Shown piece by piece: positions 33,750 to 42,183 of a stretch of 53,086 nt of DNA (position 1 is the first letter of the stretch; each line of letters begins with the position of its first letter). The DNA lies in contig CAMHEN010000002.1 in the NCBI GenBank assembly GCA_946184165.1, positions 1-53,086 of the forward strand, given 5' to 3'. Origin of the DNA: an uncultured Clostridia bacterium (GTDB taxonomy: Bacteria; Bacillota; Clostridia; Oscillospirales; Oscillospiraceae). A model generated the notes under the pieces. That model had not been told where the DNA came from, searched no databases, and was given only the letters and a program-made list of their open reading frames with translations. Position numbers and translations under genes: made by a program.

Positions 33750-34397
33750 ATGACCCCATTGGAATTCGTAAAGGAACGGAAAATCGTCGCCATCGTGCGC
33801 GGCCTCAAACCGGAATACCTGGTGCGCCTGGGCCACGCCTTCGAGGAGGGCGGCATCGGCCTCATGGAGGTGACCTATGATCAGCGCGCCCCCGAGACCT
33901 GGATCGACACGGCCAGAGCCATCGAGGCGGTGGAGAAGGAATTCGGCGAGCGCCTGCTGGTCGGCGCGGGCACCGTCATCACCCCCGAGCAGGTACGCAT
34001 GACCTGCAGCGCGGGCGGGCATTATCTGGTCACGCCCGCGACCCAGCCGGAGATCATCCGCATGGGCAAAGCGCTGGGGCTCGGCCTGTTTCCCGGCGCC
34101 CTCACGCCGACGGAGATCCTGACTGCCTATAACGCGGGTGCGGACGCCGTCAAGGTTTTTCCCGCCTCGGTCCTCGGCGCGGCCTATATCAAGGCGGTGC
34201 GCGCCCCGCTCTCCCATATCCCGCTGATGGCGGTGGGCGGCGTGAACGAGAATAACGCGGCGGACTTCATGAAGGCGGGCTGCGTCGGCCTCGGCGTCGG
34301 CGGAAACCTTGTCAACAGAGAGTGGATCCAGACAGGGCAGTGGGACAGGATCACGGCCCTGGCGAAAGAATTTATGAAAGCGGTGAAAGAAGCATGA
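33750..34397 (+). CDS. eda: KDPG/KHG aldolase
   Basis: Splits 2-keto-3-deoxy-6-phosphogluconate into pyruvate and glyceraldehyde-3-phosphate, the last step of Entner-Doudoroff and hexuronate breakdown. The 215-residue class I aldolase has the Schiff-base lysine in DAVKVFPAS (Lys near 133), the phosphate-contact IVAIVRG, MEVTY in place of the usual glutamate block, and VGAGTV. AAAGGAG lies upstream of ATG 33750. The next gene, kdgK, overlaps its stop by four bases, so kinase and aldolase are made together. A KHG (4-hydroxy-2-oxoglutarate) activity is also possible. Confidence 0.94.
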   Translation: MTPLEFVKERKIVAIVRGLKPEYLVRLGHAFEEGGIGLMEVTYDQRAPETWIDTARAIEAVEKEFGERLLVGAGTVITPEQVRMTCSAGGHYLVTPATQPEIIRMGKALGLGLFPGALTPTEILTAYNAGADAVKVFPASVLGAAYIKAVRAPLSHIPLMAVGGVNENNAADFMKAGCVGLGVGGNLVNREWIQTGQWDRITALAKEFMKAVKEA

Positions 34398-35419
34398 GCA
34401 AAATCATCACCTTCGGAGAAATCATGATGCGCCTCAATCCGCCCGGCTATCTGCGCTTTCTGCAGACGGACAGCTTCGAGGCGACCTATGCGGGCGGCGA
34501 GGCCAATGTGGCGGTGTCACTGGCAAACTACGGCAACGACGCGGCGTTCGTCTCCAAGGTCCCCGAACATGAGATCGGGCAGAACGCCGTCAACGCCCTG
34601 CGGCGCTACGGGGTGGACACCTCCATGATCCTGCGGGGCGGGCCGCGCCTCGGCGTCTATTATTGCGAGAAGGGCGCCTCCCAGCGCGGCAGCAAGGTCA
34701 TCTATGACCGCGCGGGCTCCTCCATCGCCCTGGCCGGACGGGAGGAATTCGACTGGGACAAAATCTTCGATGGGGCCGACTGGTTCCATTTCACCGGCAT
34801 CACCCCGGCGCTCGGGGGCCAGATGCCGGAGGTCTGTCTCGACGCCTGCAGAGCCGCAAAGGAGAAGGGGATCACCGTCTCCTGCGATCTCAACTACCGC
34901 GGCAAGCTCTGGACCCGGGAAAAGGCGGGCGAGGTCATGGCGAAGCTCATGCCCTTCGTGGATGTGTGCATTGCCAATGAGGAGGATGCCAAGGACGTCT
35001 TCGGCATCGAGGCGGAGAACACGGACATCAACGCCGGCAAGCTCGATCGGGAGGGATACGTCTCGGTCGCCCGGCAGCTCACGGAGCGCTTCGGCTTCAA
35101 GGCCGCGGCGATCACCCTGCGCGGCAGCATCTCCGCCTCCGAGAACAACTGGAGCGGCATGCTGTATCTGGACGGGAAGGCGTATTTCGCCCGCAATTAT
35201 CTCATCCATCTGGTGGACCGTGTCGGCGGCGGAGACTCCTTCGGCGGGGGACTGATCCACGCCATGCGCAAGTGGAAGGACGATCCGCAGCTCCAGATCG
35301 AATACGCCGTTGCGGCAAGCTGCCTCAAACAGGCGACCGAGTTCGACTTCAACCTTGCCTCTGAAAAGGAGGTCCTGGCTCTCGTGGGCGGCAACGCCTC
35401 AGGGCGTGTCCAGCGCTGA
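34394..35419 (+). CDS. kdgK: 2-keto-3-deoxygluconate kinase
   Basis: A PfkB-family (ribokinase-like) kinase that makes KDPG from KDG, feeding eda. The 341-residue protein opens KIITFGEIMMRLNPPGYLRF, the typical KdgK N-terminus. It has the YAGGEANVAVSLANYG substrate-site glycine pair and the DRVGGGDSFGGGL signature with the catalytic aspartate in GGDSF. A longer loop around residues 205-225 (ENTDINAGKLDREGY) is found in the Clostridia branch. The ATG overlaps the eda stop (ATGA). The upstream dehydratases that would make KDG could be the enolase-superfamily enzymes at 44874-52912. Confidence 0.92.
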   Translation: MSKIITFGEIMMRLNPPGYLRFLQTDSFEATYAGGEANVAVSLANYGNDAAFVSKVPEHEIGQNAVNALRRYGVDTSMILRGGPRLGVYYCEKGASQRGSKVIYDRAGSSIALAGREEFDWDKIFDGADWFHFTGITPALGGQMPEVCLDACRAAKEKGITVSCDLNYRGKLWTREKAGEVMAKLMPFVDVCIANEEDAKDVFGIEAENTDINAGKLDREGYVSVARQLTERFGFKAAAITLRGSISASENNWSGMLYLDGKAYFARNYLIHLVDRVGGGDSFGGGLIHAMRKWKDDPQLQIEYAVAASCLKQATEFDFNLASEKEVLALVGGNASGRVQR

Positions 35420-35501
35420 CCGGACTATTGTTGGTTTTTTACCCCTTTTCTTCAAACCGTTCCGTTTTTCAGGCAAATCGACCATTTTCTCTTCTTTTTG
35501 C

Positions 35502-35530
35502 TTGACAGTTATGGGCATGTTTTATATAAT
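35502..35530 (+). promoter_or_regulatory. Perfect-consensus SigA promoter of tctCBA
   Basis: TTGACA, exactly 17 bases, TATAAT. No other promoter in the window matches consensus at all twelve positions. An AGGAGG site precedes tctC. Such strength fits the need for abundant binding protein. Confidence 0.9.
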
Positions 35531-35580
35531 AATACCAGTTTTCCACCGCGAAACCAATCTTATACTTAGGAGGAAAAAAC

Positions 35581-36570
35581 ATGAAAAAGATCCTTGCCTT
35601 AACGCTGGCCCTCATGCTGGCCATGGCCGTTATGGCCCCCGCTGCCTTTGCGGCTGACTATCCCACCAAGGGCATCACCGCCATCAACCCCTGGGGCGCC
35701 GGCGGCGGCACCGACAACTGCCTGCGTGCCTTCTGCGCTGCGCTCGAGAAGCAGCTCGGCCAGACCATCACCGTTGACAACCAGACCGGCGCCGGCGGCG
35801 TTATCGGCCACGAGGCCATTGCCGACGCGGAGCCCGACGGCTACACCATCGGCATGATCACCTGGGAGCTCGCTTCCTACGGCCCCCTGGACATGTCCGA
35901 GTACACCTGGGAGAACTACATCCCCCTCTGCCGCGTCAACACTGACGCCGCCGCCATCACCGTGAACACCAAGTGGGCGGCCGACAACGGCATCACCGAT
36001 CTCGCCTCCTTCATCGACTACTGCAAGGCCCACCCCGGTGAGGTCACCATGGGCGGCTCCTCCTCCGGTTCTGTCTGGCACGTCGCCGGCGGCTACCTGA
36101 TGAACGCTGCCGATATCGACATCAAGATGATCGCTTACTCCGACGGCGCTGCCGCCGCTGTCAAGGCTGCTGCCCAGAACGAGATCCAGGGCGTGACCGT
36201 CTCCGCCGCCGAGGCCCGCTCCTTCGTGGAGTCCGGCGACCTGACCATGCTCGGCATCATGGACACCGTCCGCAATGATGTCTTCCCCGACGTCCCCACC
36301 TGCCAGGAGCAGGGCTTTGATATCTTCTACGCCACCCAGCGCGGCATGGCCCTTCCTCTCGGCGTTGACGACGAGATCGTCGCCACCCTTGAGAAGGCCT
36401 GCGCCGCCGCCATCGAAGATCCTGACTTTGTCGCCGCAATGGCTGCTCTCGGCCAGAAGATCGACTACCTCGACGGCAAGGACTACGGCGAATACCTCGC
36501 CCAGGCTGCCATCGACGTTCCCGCCGCCATGGCGGTCGTCGGCCTGATCGACGCTGAGGAAGCCGCATAA
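35581..36570 (+). CDS. tctC: TTT-family substrate-binding protein (Bug/TctC)
   Basis: The extracytoplasmic receptor of a tripartite tricarboxylate-type transporter. The 329-residue protein has a signal peptide ending AAFA near residue 24 and no lipobox, although Gram-positive relatives are often lipoproteins. The Bug fold is clear: YPTKGITAINPWGAGGGTDN binds the carboxylate, followed by NQTGAGGVIGHEAI and GDLTMLGIMD. The codons are strongly biased to C-ending forms, as in highly expressed genes. The ligand may be a tricarboxylate, dicarboxylate, sugar acid or aromatic acid. The neighbouring KDG genes make a sugar acid the best guess (inference). Confidence 0.94.
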   Translation: MKKILALTLALMLAMAVMAPAAFAADYPTKGITAINPWGAGGGTDNCLRAFCAALEKQLGQTITVDNQTGAGGVIGHEAIADAEPDGYTIGMITWELASYGPLDMSEYTWENYIPLCRVNTDAAAITVNTKWAADNGITDLASFIDYCKAHPGEVTMGGSSSGSVWHVAGGYLMNAADIDIKMIAYSDGAAAAVKAAAQNEIQGVTVSAAEARSFVESGDLTMLGIMDTVRNDVFPDVPTCQEQGFDIFYATQRGMALPLGVDDEIVATLEKACAAAIEDPDFVAAMAALGQKIDYLDGKDYGEYLAQAAIDVPAAMAVVGLIDAEEAA

Positions 36571-36597
36571 TCCGGAAGGAACCGCAAACCCAATGCC

Positions 36598-36629
36598 AAC
36601 GGGGCAGGCAGAAATGCCTGCCCCGTTTT
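36598..36629 (+). terminator. Stem-loop between tctC and tctB
   Basis: A 13-bp perfect stem, AACGGGGCAGGCA (36598-36610) against TGCCTGCCCCGTT (36615-36627), with a GAAA tetraloop and TTTT at the end. As it is inside an operon it probably acts as a partial terminator or 3'-end stabiliser that makes more receptor than membrane subunits. Confidence 0.75.
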
Positions 36630-36698
36630 CTCTGTCCGTGCGAAAAGCTCTCCGGAGTTTTGCGCCGCTCCATTCTGAATTGAAGGATGTGATTCTGC

Positions 36699-37232
36699 TT
36701 GGATGTGAAAAAAACACAGACCAAGGCATTTTCAAATCTGATTGCCTCGATCGTCCTGATCGCTTTTGAGGTCTGGGCCTGGGTCCAGTCCGGCAAGATC
36801 AAGACGGCGAAAAACGCGGCAGTCCAGCCGTCCGCGTTCCCGCGCATCATGCTCGTCGGCATGGCGGTCTTCACGGCCGTCCTACTCATCCAGTCCATCA
36901 TCAAGCTCGCCTCCATGAAGGCGGGCGACCCCCTCGCCGAAAAGGCGGAGAGTCTCAACCTCTTCAAGGACAAGGGCGTTCTCGCGGCGCTTTTTGTGAT
37001 CGCGCTCTGCTGCGTGTATGTCTGGTTCTTCAAGAGCGCGGGCTATGTGGTGGTGAGCTTTCTGCTCTCTGGCATCATCATGTGGCTCATCGGCCTGAGA
37101 AAACCCGTGCCGCTGCTGCTGATCTCGTCGCTGGTGCCGCTCGGCATGTGGCTCGTGTTCTATAAGTTTTTGACGGTCAACATCCCCATGGGCTGGCTCC
37201 AGTTCCTGCGGGATCTGGTCGATAAGATTTAA
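36699..37232 (+). CDS. tctB: TTT transporter small membrane subunit
   Basis: A 177-residue protein with four hydrophobic segments (starting near residues 15, 50, 95 and 125), the usual TctB layout, of poorly conserved sequence. It pairs with TctA in the membrane. I take the TTG at 36699 as start because it gives MDVKKTQTKAF before the first membrane segment and has AAGGA 11 bases upstream; no ATG fits. tctA starts 12 bases after its stop. The 128-base gap after tctC holds the stem-loop described above. Confidence 0.9.
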   Translation: MDVKKTQTKAFSNLIASIVLIAFEVWAWVQSGKIKTAKNAAVQPSAFPRIMLVGMAVFTAVLLIQSIIKLASMKAGDPLAEKAESLNLFKDKGVLAALFVIALCCVYVWFFKSAGYVVVSFLLSGIIMWLIGLRKPVPLLLISSLVPLGMWLVFYKFLTVNIPMGWLQFLRDLVDKI

Positions 37233-37244
37233 GGAGGGGCAGGT

Positions 37245-38798
37245 ATGGATTGGAATTTGCTGTTTTCCAGCTACGCGAATGTCTTCCTGGACCCCACCGT
37301 CCTGCTCATGACGCTGCTCGGCGCCGTCGGCGGCGTACTCCTCGGCGCGATCCCCGGCATGACGGCCACCATGGGCGTGGCCCTCTTGATCCCGTTCTCC
37401 TTCGGCATGGATCTGATCCCCTCCGTGGGTCTGCTGCTGGGCATCTACTGCGGCGGCATGTACGGCGGCTCCATCTCCGCCATCCTGATCCACGCCCCCG
37501 GCACCCCCTCCGCCGCGGCGACGCTGCTGGACGGCTACCCCATGGCCCAGAAGGGCGAGGCGGGCAGAGCCCTGTCCGTTGCGATGTTCGCCTCCTTCTG
37601 CGGCGGCGTGATCGGCGCTTTGATCATGACCTTCCTCAGCCCGCTGGTTGCGAAGGTCGCCATGAAGTTCACCTCCGCGGAGATGCTGATGCTCGCGGTC
37701 TTCGGCCTCTCGGTCATCATCTCCATCTCGGGCAAGTCCATCGCCAAGGGCCTCATCAGCGCCTTCTTCGGCATGCTCCTCTGCACCATCGGCCTTGACC
37801 CGACCTACTCCAAGCAGCGCTTCACCTTCGGCGTGACAAGCCTCAAGGGCGGCCTGAGCTTCATCCCCGTGCTCATCGGCCTCTTTGCCGTGGCGGAAGT
37901 CATCGCGGGCGTTGAGCGCATCATCGCCGGCCGCGAGAGCGCCCAGGCCAAGTCCACCGAGAAGATCACCCGCGTCCTGCCCGACGGCAAGACCATCAAG
38001 CAGATCTGGGCCAATATCGTCTCCGGCGGCATCATCGGCACCTTCATCGGCGCCATCCCCGGCGCGGGCGGCGACATCGCGGTTTTCGTCTCCTATGCCT
38101 TCAACAAGGGCACCTCCAAGCACCCCGAGAAGTGGGGCACCGGCATCCCCAACGGCGTTGCCGCGACCGAGTCGGCAAACAACGGCTGCTCCGGCGGCGC
38201 GATGATCCCGCTGCTCTCCCTCGGCGTGCCGGGTGACTCCGTCACGGCGATCCTTCTCGGCGCCTTCATCATGAAAGGCATCCAGCCCGGCCCCATGATG
38301 TATGTGTCCGAGCTGCCCACGGTGTACAAAGTCTTCGCCGCGCTGATGCTTGCAAACCTCGCGATGCTGATTGTCGGCTGCGCGGGTGTGCGCATTTTCG
38401 CCAAAATCGTGTCGCTCGAAAAGCGCATGCTCTATCCCATCATTCTGGTCGTGTCGCTGCTGGGCGCGTTCTCCATCAACAAGAACGTGTTCGACGTGGG
38501 TGTCTGCGTCGCGTTCGGCGTGATCGGCTGGCTCATGAACAAGTATGAGTTCCCGCTCTCTCCGATCCTGCTGGCCCTGATCCTCGGGCCTATGTGCGAG
38601 CAGAACTTTGTCCGCTTCATGGACCTCAACAAGGGCGACTTCAGCCAAATCGTCCATTACCCCATCGCCGTCGGCTTCTTTGTCGTGGCGGTCGGCGTTG
38701 TGATCTTCTCCCTGCTCAACCAGAGAAAGATCAACAAACGGGAGGCGGAGGCCCTGGCCAAAGCCGGCGGGGAGAATATCTCCTTCGCCCAGGAATGA
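37245..38798 (+). CDS. tctA: TTT transporter large membrane subunit
   Basis: The 517-residue permease of the tripartite tricarboxylate transporter, with two homologous halves and about twelve or more membrane segments. Both halves show the family motif region: LLGAIPGMTATMGVALLIPF and GGMYGGSISAILIHAPGTP in the first, and GAIPGAGGDIAVFVSYAF in the second. It uses an ion gradient, commonly sodium or protons, to move the acid delivered by TctC. GGAGGGGC precedes ATG 37245. It is the last gene of the unit, closed by the terminator at 38811. Confidence 0.95.
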   Translation: MDWNLLFSSYANVFLDPTVLLMTLLGAVGGVLLGAIPGMTATMGVALLIPFSFGMDLIPSVGLLLGIYCGGMYGGSISAILIHAPGTPSAAATLLDGYPMAQKGEAGRALSVAMFASFCGGVIGALIMTFLSPLVAKVAMKFTSAEMLMLAVFGLSVIISISGKSIAKGLISAFFGMLLCTIGLDPTYSKQRFTFGVTSLKGGLSFIPVLIGLFAVAEVIAGVERIIAGRESAQAKSTEKITRVLPDGKTIKQIWANIVSGGIIGTFIGAIPGAGGDIAVFVSYAFNKGTSKHPEKWGTGIPNGVAATESANNGCSGGAMIPLLSLGVPGDSVTAILLGAFIMKGIQPGPMMYVSELPTVYKVFAALMLANLAMLIVGCAGVRIFAKIVSLEKRMLYPIILVVSLLGAFSINKNVFDVGVCVAFGVIGWLMNKYEFPLSPILLALILGPMCEQNFVRFMDLNKGDFSQIVHYPIAVGFFVVAVGVVIFSLLNQRKINKREAEALAKAGGENISFAQE

Positions 38799-38810
38799 TC
38801 CAACAATTCG

Positions 38811-38843
38811 GGCGTCCCGGAAAAAGACTCTGGGACGCCTTTC
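38811..38843 (+). terminator. Terminator of the tct operon
   Basis: GGCGTCCC (38811-38818) pairs with GGGACGCC (38832-38839), extended by a second short pairing in the loop (GA against TC), followed by TTTC. It lies 12 bases after the tctA stop. Confidence 0.8.
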
Positions 38844-38859
38844 ATACTTGAAGCTCATA

Positions 38860-39069
38860 AAACCTTTCATTTCTTAAAGGTTTCATTGCACCGCAAGGTG
38901 CGCAGAGCTTCTGTATGATAAGTGAGGCTCGAAATCTATGATTTCGTTAAGCCGAACTTATACACCGTAGACGGGTTTTCAGCGCCTTTGCGCTGAAAAT
39001 GCCGCGGGAACCGCGGCTTATCTGATTAAATTTTTTAATCAGATAACAGTATCAGTAAATTGTGAAACC
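38860..39069. other. Multi-hairpin element in the gap before the MDR gene
   Basis: The 320-base gap between tctA and the dehydrogenase holds six hairpins in a row. (1) AAACCTTT/AAAGGTTT 38860-38883. (2) GCACC/GGTGC with GCAA loop 38888-38901. (3) A long stem 38918-38961: ATAAGT, GGCT and CGAAATC with their complements, and opposed GA/GA between the first two. (4) TTTTCAGCGC/GCGCTGAAAA 38976-38999. (5) GCCGCGG/CCGCGGC 39001-39017. (6) A 13-bp A/T-rich stem 39018-39046. GGTTTCA (38879) and TGAAACC (39063) would close the whole, in competition with hairpin 1. It may be a structured leader RNA or a dispersed non-coding repeat; the orientation is not known. Confidence 0.6.
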
Positions 39070-39119
39070 CCGATTTCGCAGTCGATTCTGTTCTGTATAT
39101 TTTTTGAAAGGAAGATAAC

Positions 39120-40151
39120 ATGAAAGCGGCAGTTTTGAAAAACTGGTTTGATCTGGAGCTCTGCGACATTCCCATGCCGGTGCCGAACGAGCGGGAAGCC
39201 CTCATCAAGGTGCGTTACGGCGGCGTATGCGGCTCGGATATGACGGTCTATCGCGGCAAGCATATGACGGCGACAGTGCCGACCGTTTTATGCCATGAGA
39301 TCCTCGGCCATATCGTCTCCCTCCCCGAAGGCTATGACGGCCCGTTCAAGGTGGGGCAGCGCGTGCTGATGAACCCGGTCATCTCCTGCGGGAAATGTGC
39401 CGCCTGCAGGCGCGGGCTCGGCCATGTCTGTGAAAACCTGAAGCTCCTCGGCATCCATGTGGACGGCGGCTTTGCGGAATACACCAAGGTCGGCGTAGAC
39501 AAGCTCTGCGCGCTGGACGAGGATATCCCCGATGAGGTGGCCATCCTGGGCGAGCCCTTCGCCGTCGGCTACCACGTCATGCTCCGCAGCCAGATCCAGC
39601 CGGGAGACAAGATATTCATTTCGGGCGGCGCCACCGTGGGACTCTATATCGCGATCTTCGCCAGGGCGTTCGGCGCGGGGCGCGTCATCATCTCCGAGAT
39701 CAACGAACCCCGCCGGCAGTTTGTGGAGTCCATGGGCATTGAGACCATCAACCCCACCCGGACAGACGCCATGGATCTTATGCGGGAGGTCACGGGGGGC
39801 GGCGGATTTGACATCGTCTATGACACCTCGGGCGCAGCCTCGGCGGTCCTGCAGATGCCGGACCTGACCCGCTGCGGCGGAAAGATGCTGTCCCTCGGCC
39901 TCTCCGGCGACGCTTATCAGTTTATCATCGGCAAGGTCTCCTTCAAGGAGATCACCCTCATCGGCAACCGCCTGTATTCCCAGGAGGACTTTGAAAACGG
40001 CGTCCGATTTCTGGAGGACAACTGGCGCCGCCTCGGTCTCGACCGCATGGTCACGGACCGCCTGACTCTGCGCGACATCGACAAGGCCATCAACATGATG
40101 ATCGACGGCACCAACCTCTGCAAGATCATCATCGACTGCCAAAAGACCTGA
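39120..40151 (+). CDS. Zinc-dependent MDR sugar-alcohol/acid dehydrogenase
   Basis: A 343-residue medium-chain dehydrogenase. The catalytic zinc ligands are Cys37 in GGVCGSD and His59-Glu60 in CHEILGH. The structural zinc loop has Cys90, Cys93, Cys96 and Cys104. The Rossmann loop reads SGGATVGLY instead of the usual GxGPVG, a small departure that still fits NAD(P) binding. The sequence resembles the L-threonine, sorbitol, L-idonate and galactonate-type dehydrogenase group. The context of acid-sugar genes suggests oxidation of a hydroxyl on an aldonate or polyol (inference). GAAAGGAAG lies upstream of ATG 39120. It is the first of four genes spaced 12-20 bases apart. Confidence 0.92.
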   Translation: MKAAVLKNWFDLELCDIPMPVPNEREALIKVRYGGVCGSDMTVYRGKHMTATVPTVLCHEILGHIVSLPEGYDGPFKVGQRVLMNPVISCGKCAACRRGLGHVCENLKLLGIHVDGGFAEYTKVGVDKLCALDEDIPDEVAILGEPFAVGYHVMLRSQIQPGDKIFISGGATVGLYIAIFARAFGAGRVIISEINEPRRQFVESMGIETINPTRTDAMDLMREVTGGGGFDIVYDTSGAASAVLQMPDLTRCGGKMLSLGLSGDAYQFIIGKVSFKEITLIGNRLYSQEDFENGVRFLEDNWRRLGLDRMVTDRLTLRDIDKAINMMIDGTNLCKIIIDCQKT

Positions 40152-40170
40152 CCGACAGGAGGTAGACCAT

Positions 40171-41100
40171 ATGCCGCAGAAGCTCTATCCCTCAGCGCAT
40201 ATCCTGGAAATGTTCATGCCCTGGCTGCACGATGAAAAACGCCTGATCGACGTCCTGCAGAAGATCGCGGAGATGGATTTCTACCGCAATGTGGAGCTGC
40301 CGAGCTTCCCCACAAAGGAACACAGGGACACCGTGCGCCGCATTCTCCGGGACAACGACCTGACCGCGGCCACCTACGCGGCCCCTTATCTCAATGAGCG
40401 GGGCATGTCCCTCTGCGATCTGAACGACCGGCGCCGGGCGGAGACGATCCACTTTCTGAAAATGCAGGCGGACTATGCCGCCGAGTGCGGCTACACGACC
40501 TTCGGCGTACCGAGCGGGCCCTACCCCGGCGACGAATTTCACGGCGAGGCCATGGCTGTCCAGGCGGATACCCTCGCGCGGATCGCGGACTATACGGCGC
40601 TTCTGGGGATGAACTGCAGTATCGAGCCTCTGGACCGCTATGCGCACAAGAGGGCGCTGATCGGCCCCATGGATGAGGTTTCCCTGTGGTTTAAGCCTCT
40701 GCACAAGGCCCATCCCAATCTCTTCCTGCACTGGGACAGCGCGCACGAGCAGCTCGGCGGGCTGGGGATCTTCAACACGCTGGAGATGGCGGCGCCGTAT
40801 CTGAGCCAGATCCATCTCTGCGACTGCATCGACGATCCGGCGCACCCCTGCTTCGGCGATCTGCACATGGATCCCGCCGGGGCACCGGACTGGGAAACGG
40901 AGGGCTTTCTGACGCCGGAGACCGGCGCGGAGATCATCCGCCGCGCAGCCTCCTTTGACAGGCCCGCGGGCGTCCGCCGTTTCTGGATCTCGGTGGAGGT
41001 GCTTGGCCACAGGGGGGACAATCTCTGGCACAAGGAGCGTATTGCGAGAGAATTCCTGACGCGCTGCTGGGAGCTCTCCGGCGTTGAGATGAGCCGCTGA
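40171..41100 (+). CDS. Sugar isomerase/epimerase-like TIM barrel
   Basis: A 309-residue protein of the xylose-isomerase-like TIM-barrel (AP-endonuclease 2) superfamily. Likely metal or substrate residues are Glu in NVELPSF, Glu in SIEPLDRYAH, His in LFLHWDSAHE, and the late IHLCD plus WISVEVLGH. No signal peptide. Such enzymes act as epimerases or isomerases on ketoses, or as 3-dehydro-sugar epimerases, and are common in acid-sugar clusters. An AGGAGG site precedes ATG 40171, 19 bases after the dehydrogenase stop. The reaction could follow oxidation by that dehydrogenase (inference). Confidence 0.88.
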   Translation: MPQKLYPSAHILEMFMPWLHDEKRLIDVLQKIAEMDFYRNVELPSFPTKEHRDTVRRILRDNDLTAATYAAPYLNERGMSLCDLNDRRRAETIHFLKMQADYAAECGYTTFGVPSGPYPGDEFHGEAMAVQADTLARIADYTALLGMNCSIEPLDRYAHKRALIGPMDEVSLWFKPLHKAHPNLFLHWDSAHEQLGGLGIFNTLEMAAPYLSQIHLCDCIDDPAHPCFGDLHMDPAGAPDWETEGFLTPETGAEIIRRAASFDRPAGVRRFWISVEVLGHRGDNLWHKERIAREFLTRCWELSGVEMSR

Positions 41101-41112
41101 GGAGGGCTGGAT

Positions 41113-42168
41113 ATGGAAGTCAAAAAGACGGTTCTCGCAAAGCTGAACAAGTGCTATGCCATTGCCCCGCTCATGTATCGGGGAAGGCGGCACTTTGTCG
41201 TGGCGGCGGAAAAGGCGGATCCCTGCTGCCTCTTCGATCAGAGCGGCGCGCTGAAGGACACGCTCTGGACCGGGCCCGGCGGCGTCATGACGATGGTACA
41301 GGTACCGGGGACGGACGGGCAGCTTCTCACCACCGCGCGGTTTTACTCGCCGGATGAGTCGCTGGAGGCGGAGCTCGCGGTCGTGACGCCGGAGGGAGAC
41401 GGCCGCTGGGACATGCGCCGCCTGACGCCTGTCCCGCATGTCCACCGCTTCGATATCCTCACAAGAAACGGCGTGAACTGGCTCCTTGTCTGCACGGTCA
41501 AATCCGGGCAGGATTTCCCGGAGGGGGACTGGAGCTATCCCGGCAAGGTCTATGCGGCGGTCCTGCCGGAGGAGCTGAAAAACTTTGATGAAAAAAATCC
41601 GCTTGTCCTGCACGTCGTGAAGGACGGCCTGCACCGCAACCACGGGTACACGCGCTGCTCCTGCGGCGGCGTCCCAGCGGGTCTCGTTTCCGCGGACGAG
41701 GGCGTATTCCGCATGACGCCGCCCGAGACGCCGGATGGGGAATGGCGGGTGGAACGGCTTTTGAACAGCCCGACAAGCGACGCGCTGCTGCTGGATCTGG
41801 ACGGAGACGGGCTGGAGGAGCTCTGCACGCTCTCCCCGTTCCATGGAGATCGCGTCACGATCTGGCATCAGGGAGAAGACGGCTATGCCCCGGTGTGGAC
41901 GTTTGAGGAGGGCGCGCCCTTCTCCCATGCGCTCTGCGGCGGGGTGATCGCAGGCGCCCCGACCTTCGTGACGGGGTACCGGGCGGGGAAGAAAAACCTC
42001 CTGGCTGTCCGCTATGACCGAGGGGCGGGGGACTATACCGTGACTCTCCTTGACGAGGGGCGCGGACCCGCCAACGTGATGCATTTCGTAAACGAGGAAG
42101 GCGTCGACGTCCTGATCGCGGCCAACCGTGAGACGGATGAGGTCGCCATGTATGAGATCACAGAATAA
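41113..42168 (+). CDS. Uncharacterised cytoplasmic propeller-like protein
   Basis: A 351-residue protein that I do not recognise. It has no signal peptide or membrane segment. It is rich in beta strands ending in short turns, and around residue 230 has LLLDLDGDGLEELCTLSPF, a DxDxDG calcium-type loop as in FG-GAP/VCBS propeller blades. HRF, GHR-like and RNHGYTRCSCGG stretches lie in the middle, with two cysteine pairs that might bind metal. FG-GAP repeats are normally extracellular, so a cytoplasmic one between an isomerase and a hydroxyacid dehydrogenase is unusual. One family with this fold and an enzyme role is aldos-2-ulose dehydratase, which I mention only as a hypothesis. GAGGAGGG precedes the ATG, 12 bases after the previous stop. 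Confidence 0.8.
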   Translation: MEVKKTVLAKLNKCYAIAPLMYRGRRHFVVAAEKADPCCLFDQSGALKDTLWTGPGGVMTMVQVPGTDGQLLTTARFYSPDESLEAELAVVTPEGDGRWDMRRLTPVPHVHRFDILTRNGVNWLLVCTVKSGQDFPEGDWSYPGKVYAAVLPEELKNFDEKNPLVLHVVKDGLHRNHGYTRCSCGGVPAGLVSADEGVFRMTPPETPDGEWRVERLLNSPTSDALLLDLDGDGLEELCTLSPFHGDRVTIWHQGEDGYAPVWTFEEGAPFSHALCGGVIAGAPTFVTGYRAGKKNLLAVRYDRGAGDYTVTLLDEGRGPANVMHFVNEEGVDVLIAANRETDEVAMYEITE

Positions 42169-42183
42169 AAAGGAGCGGGCCAT

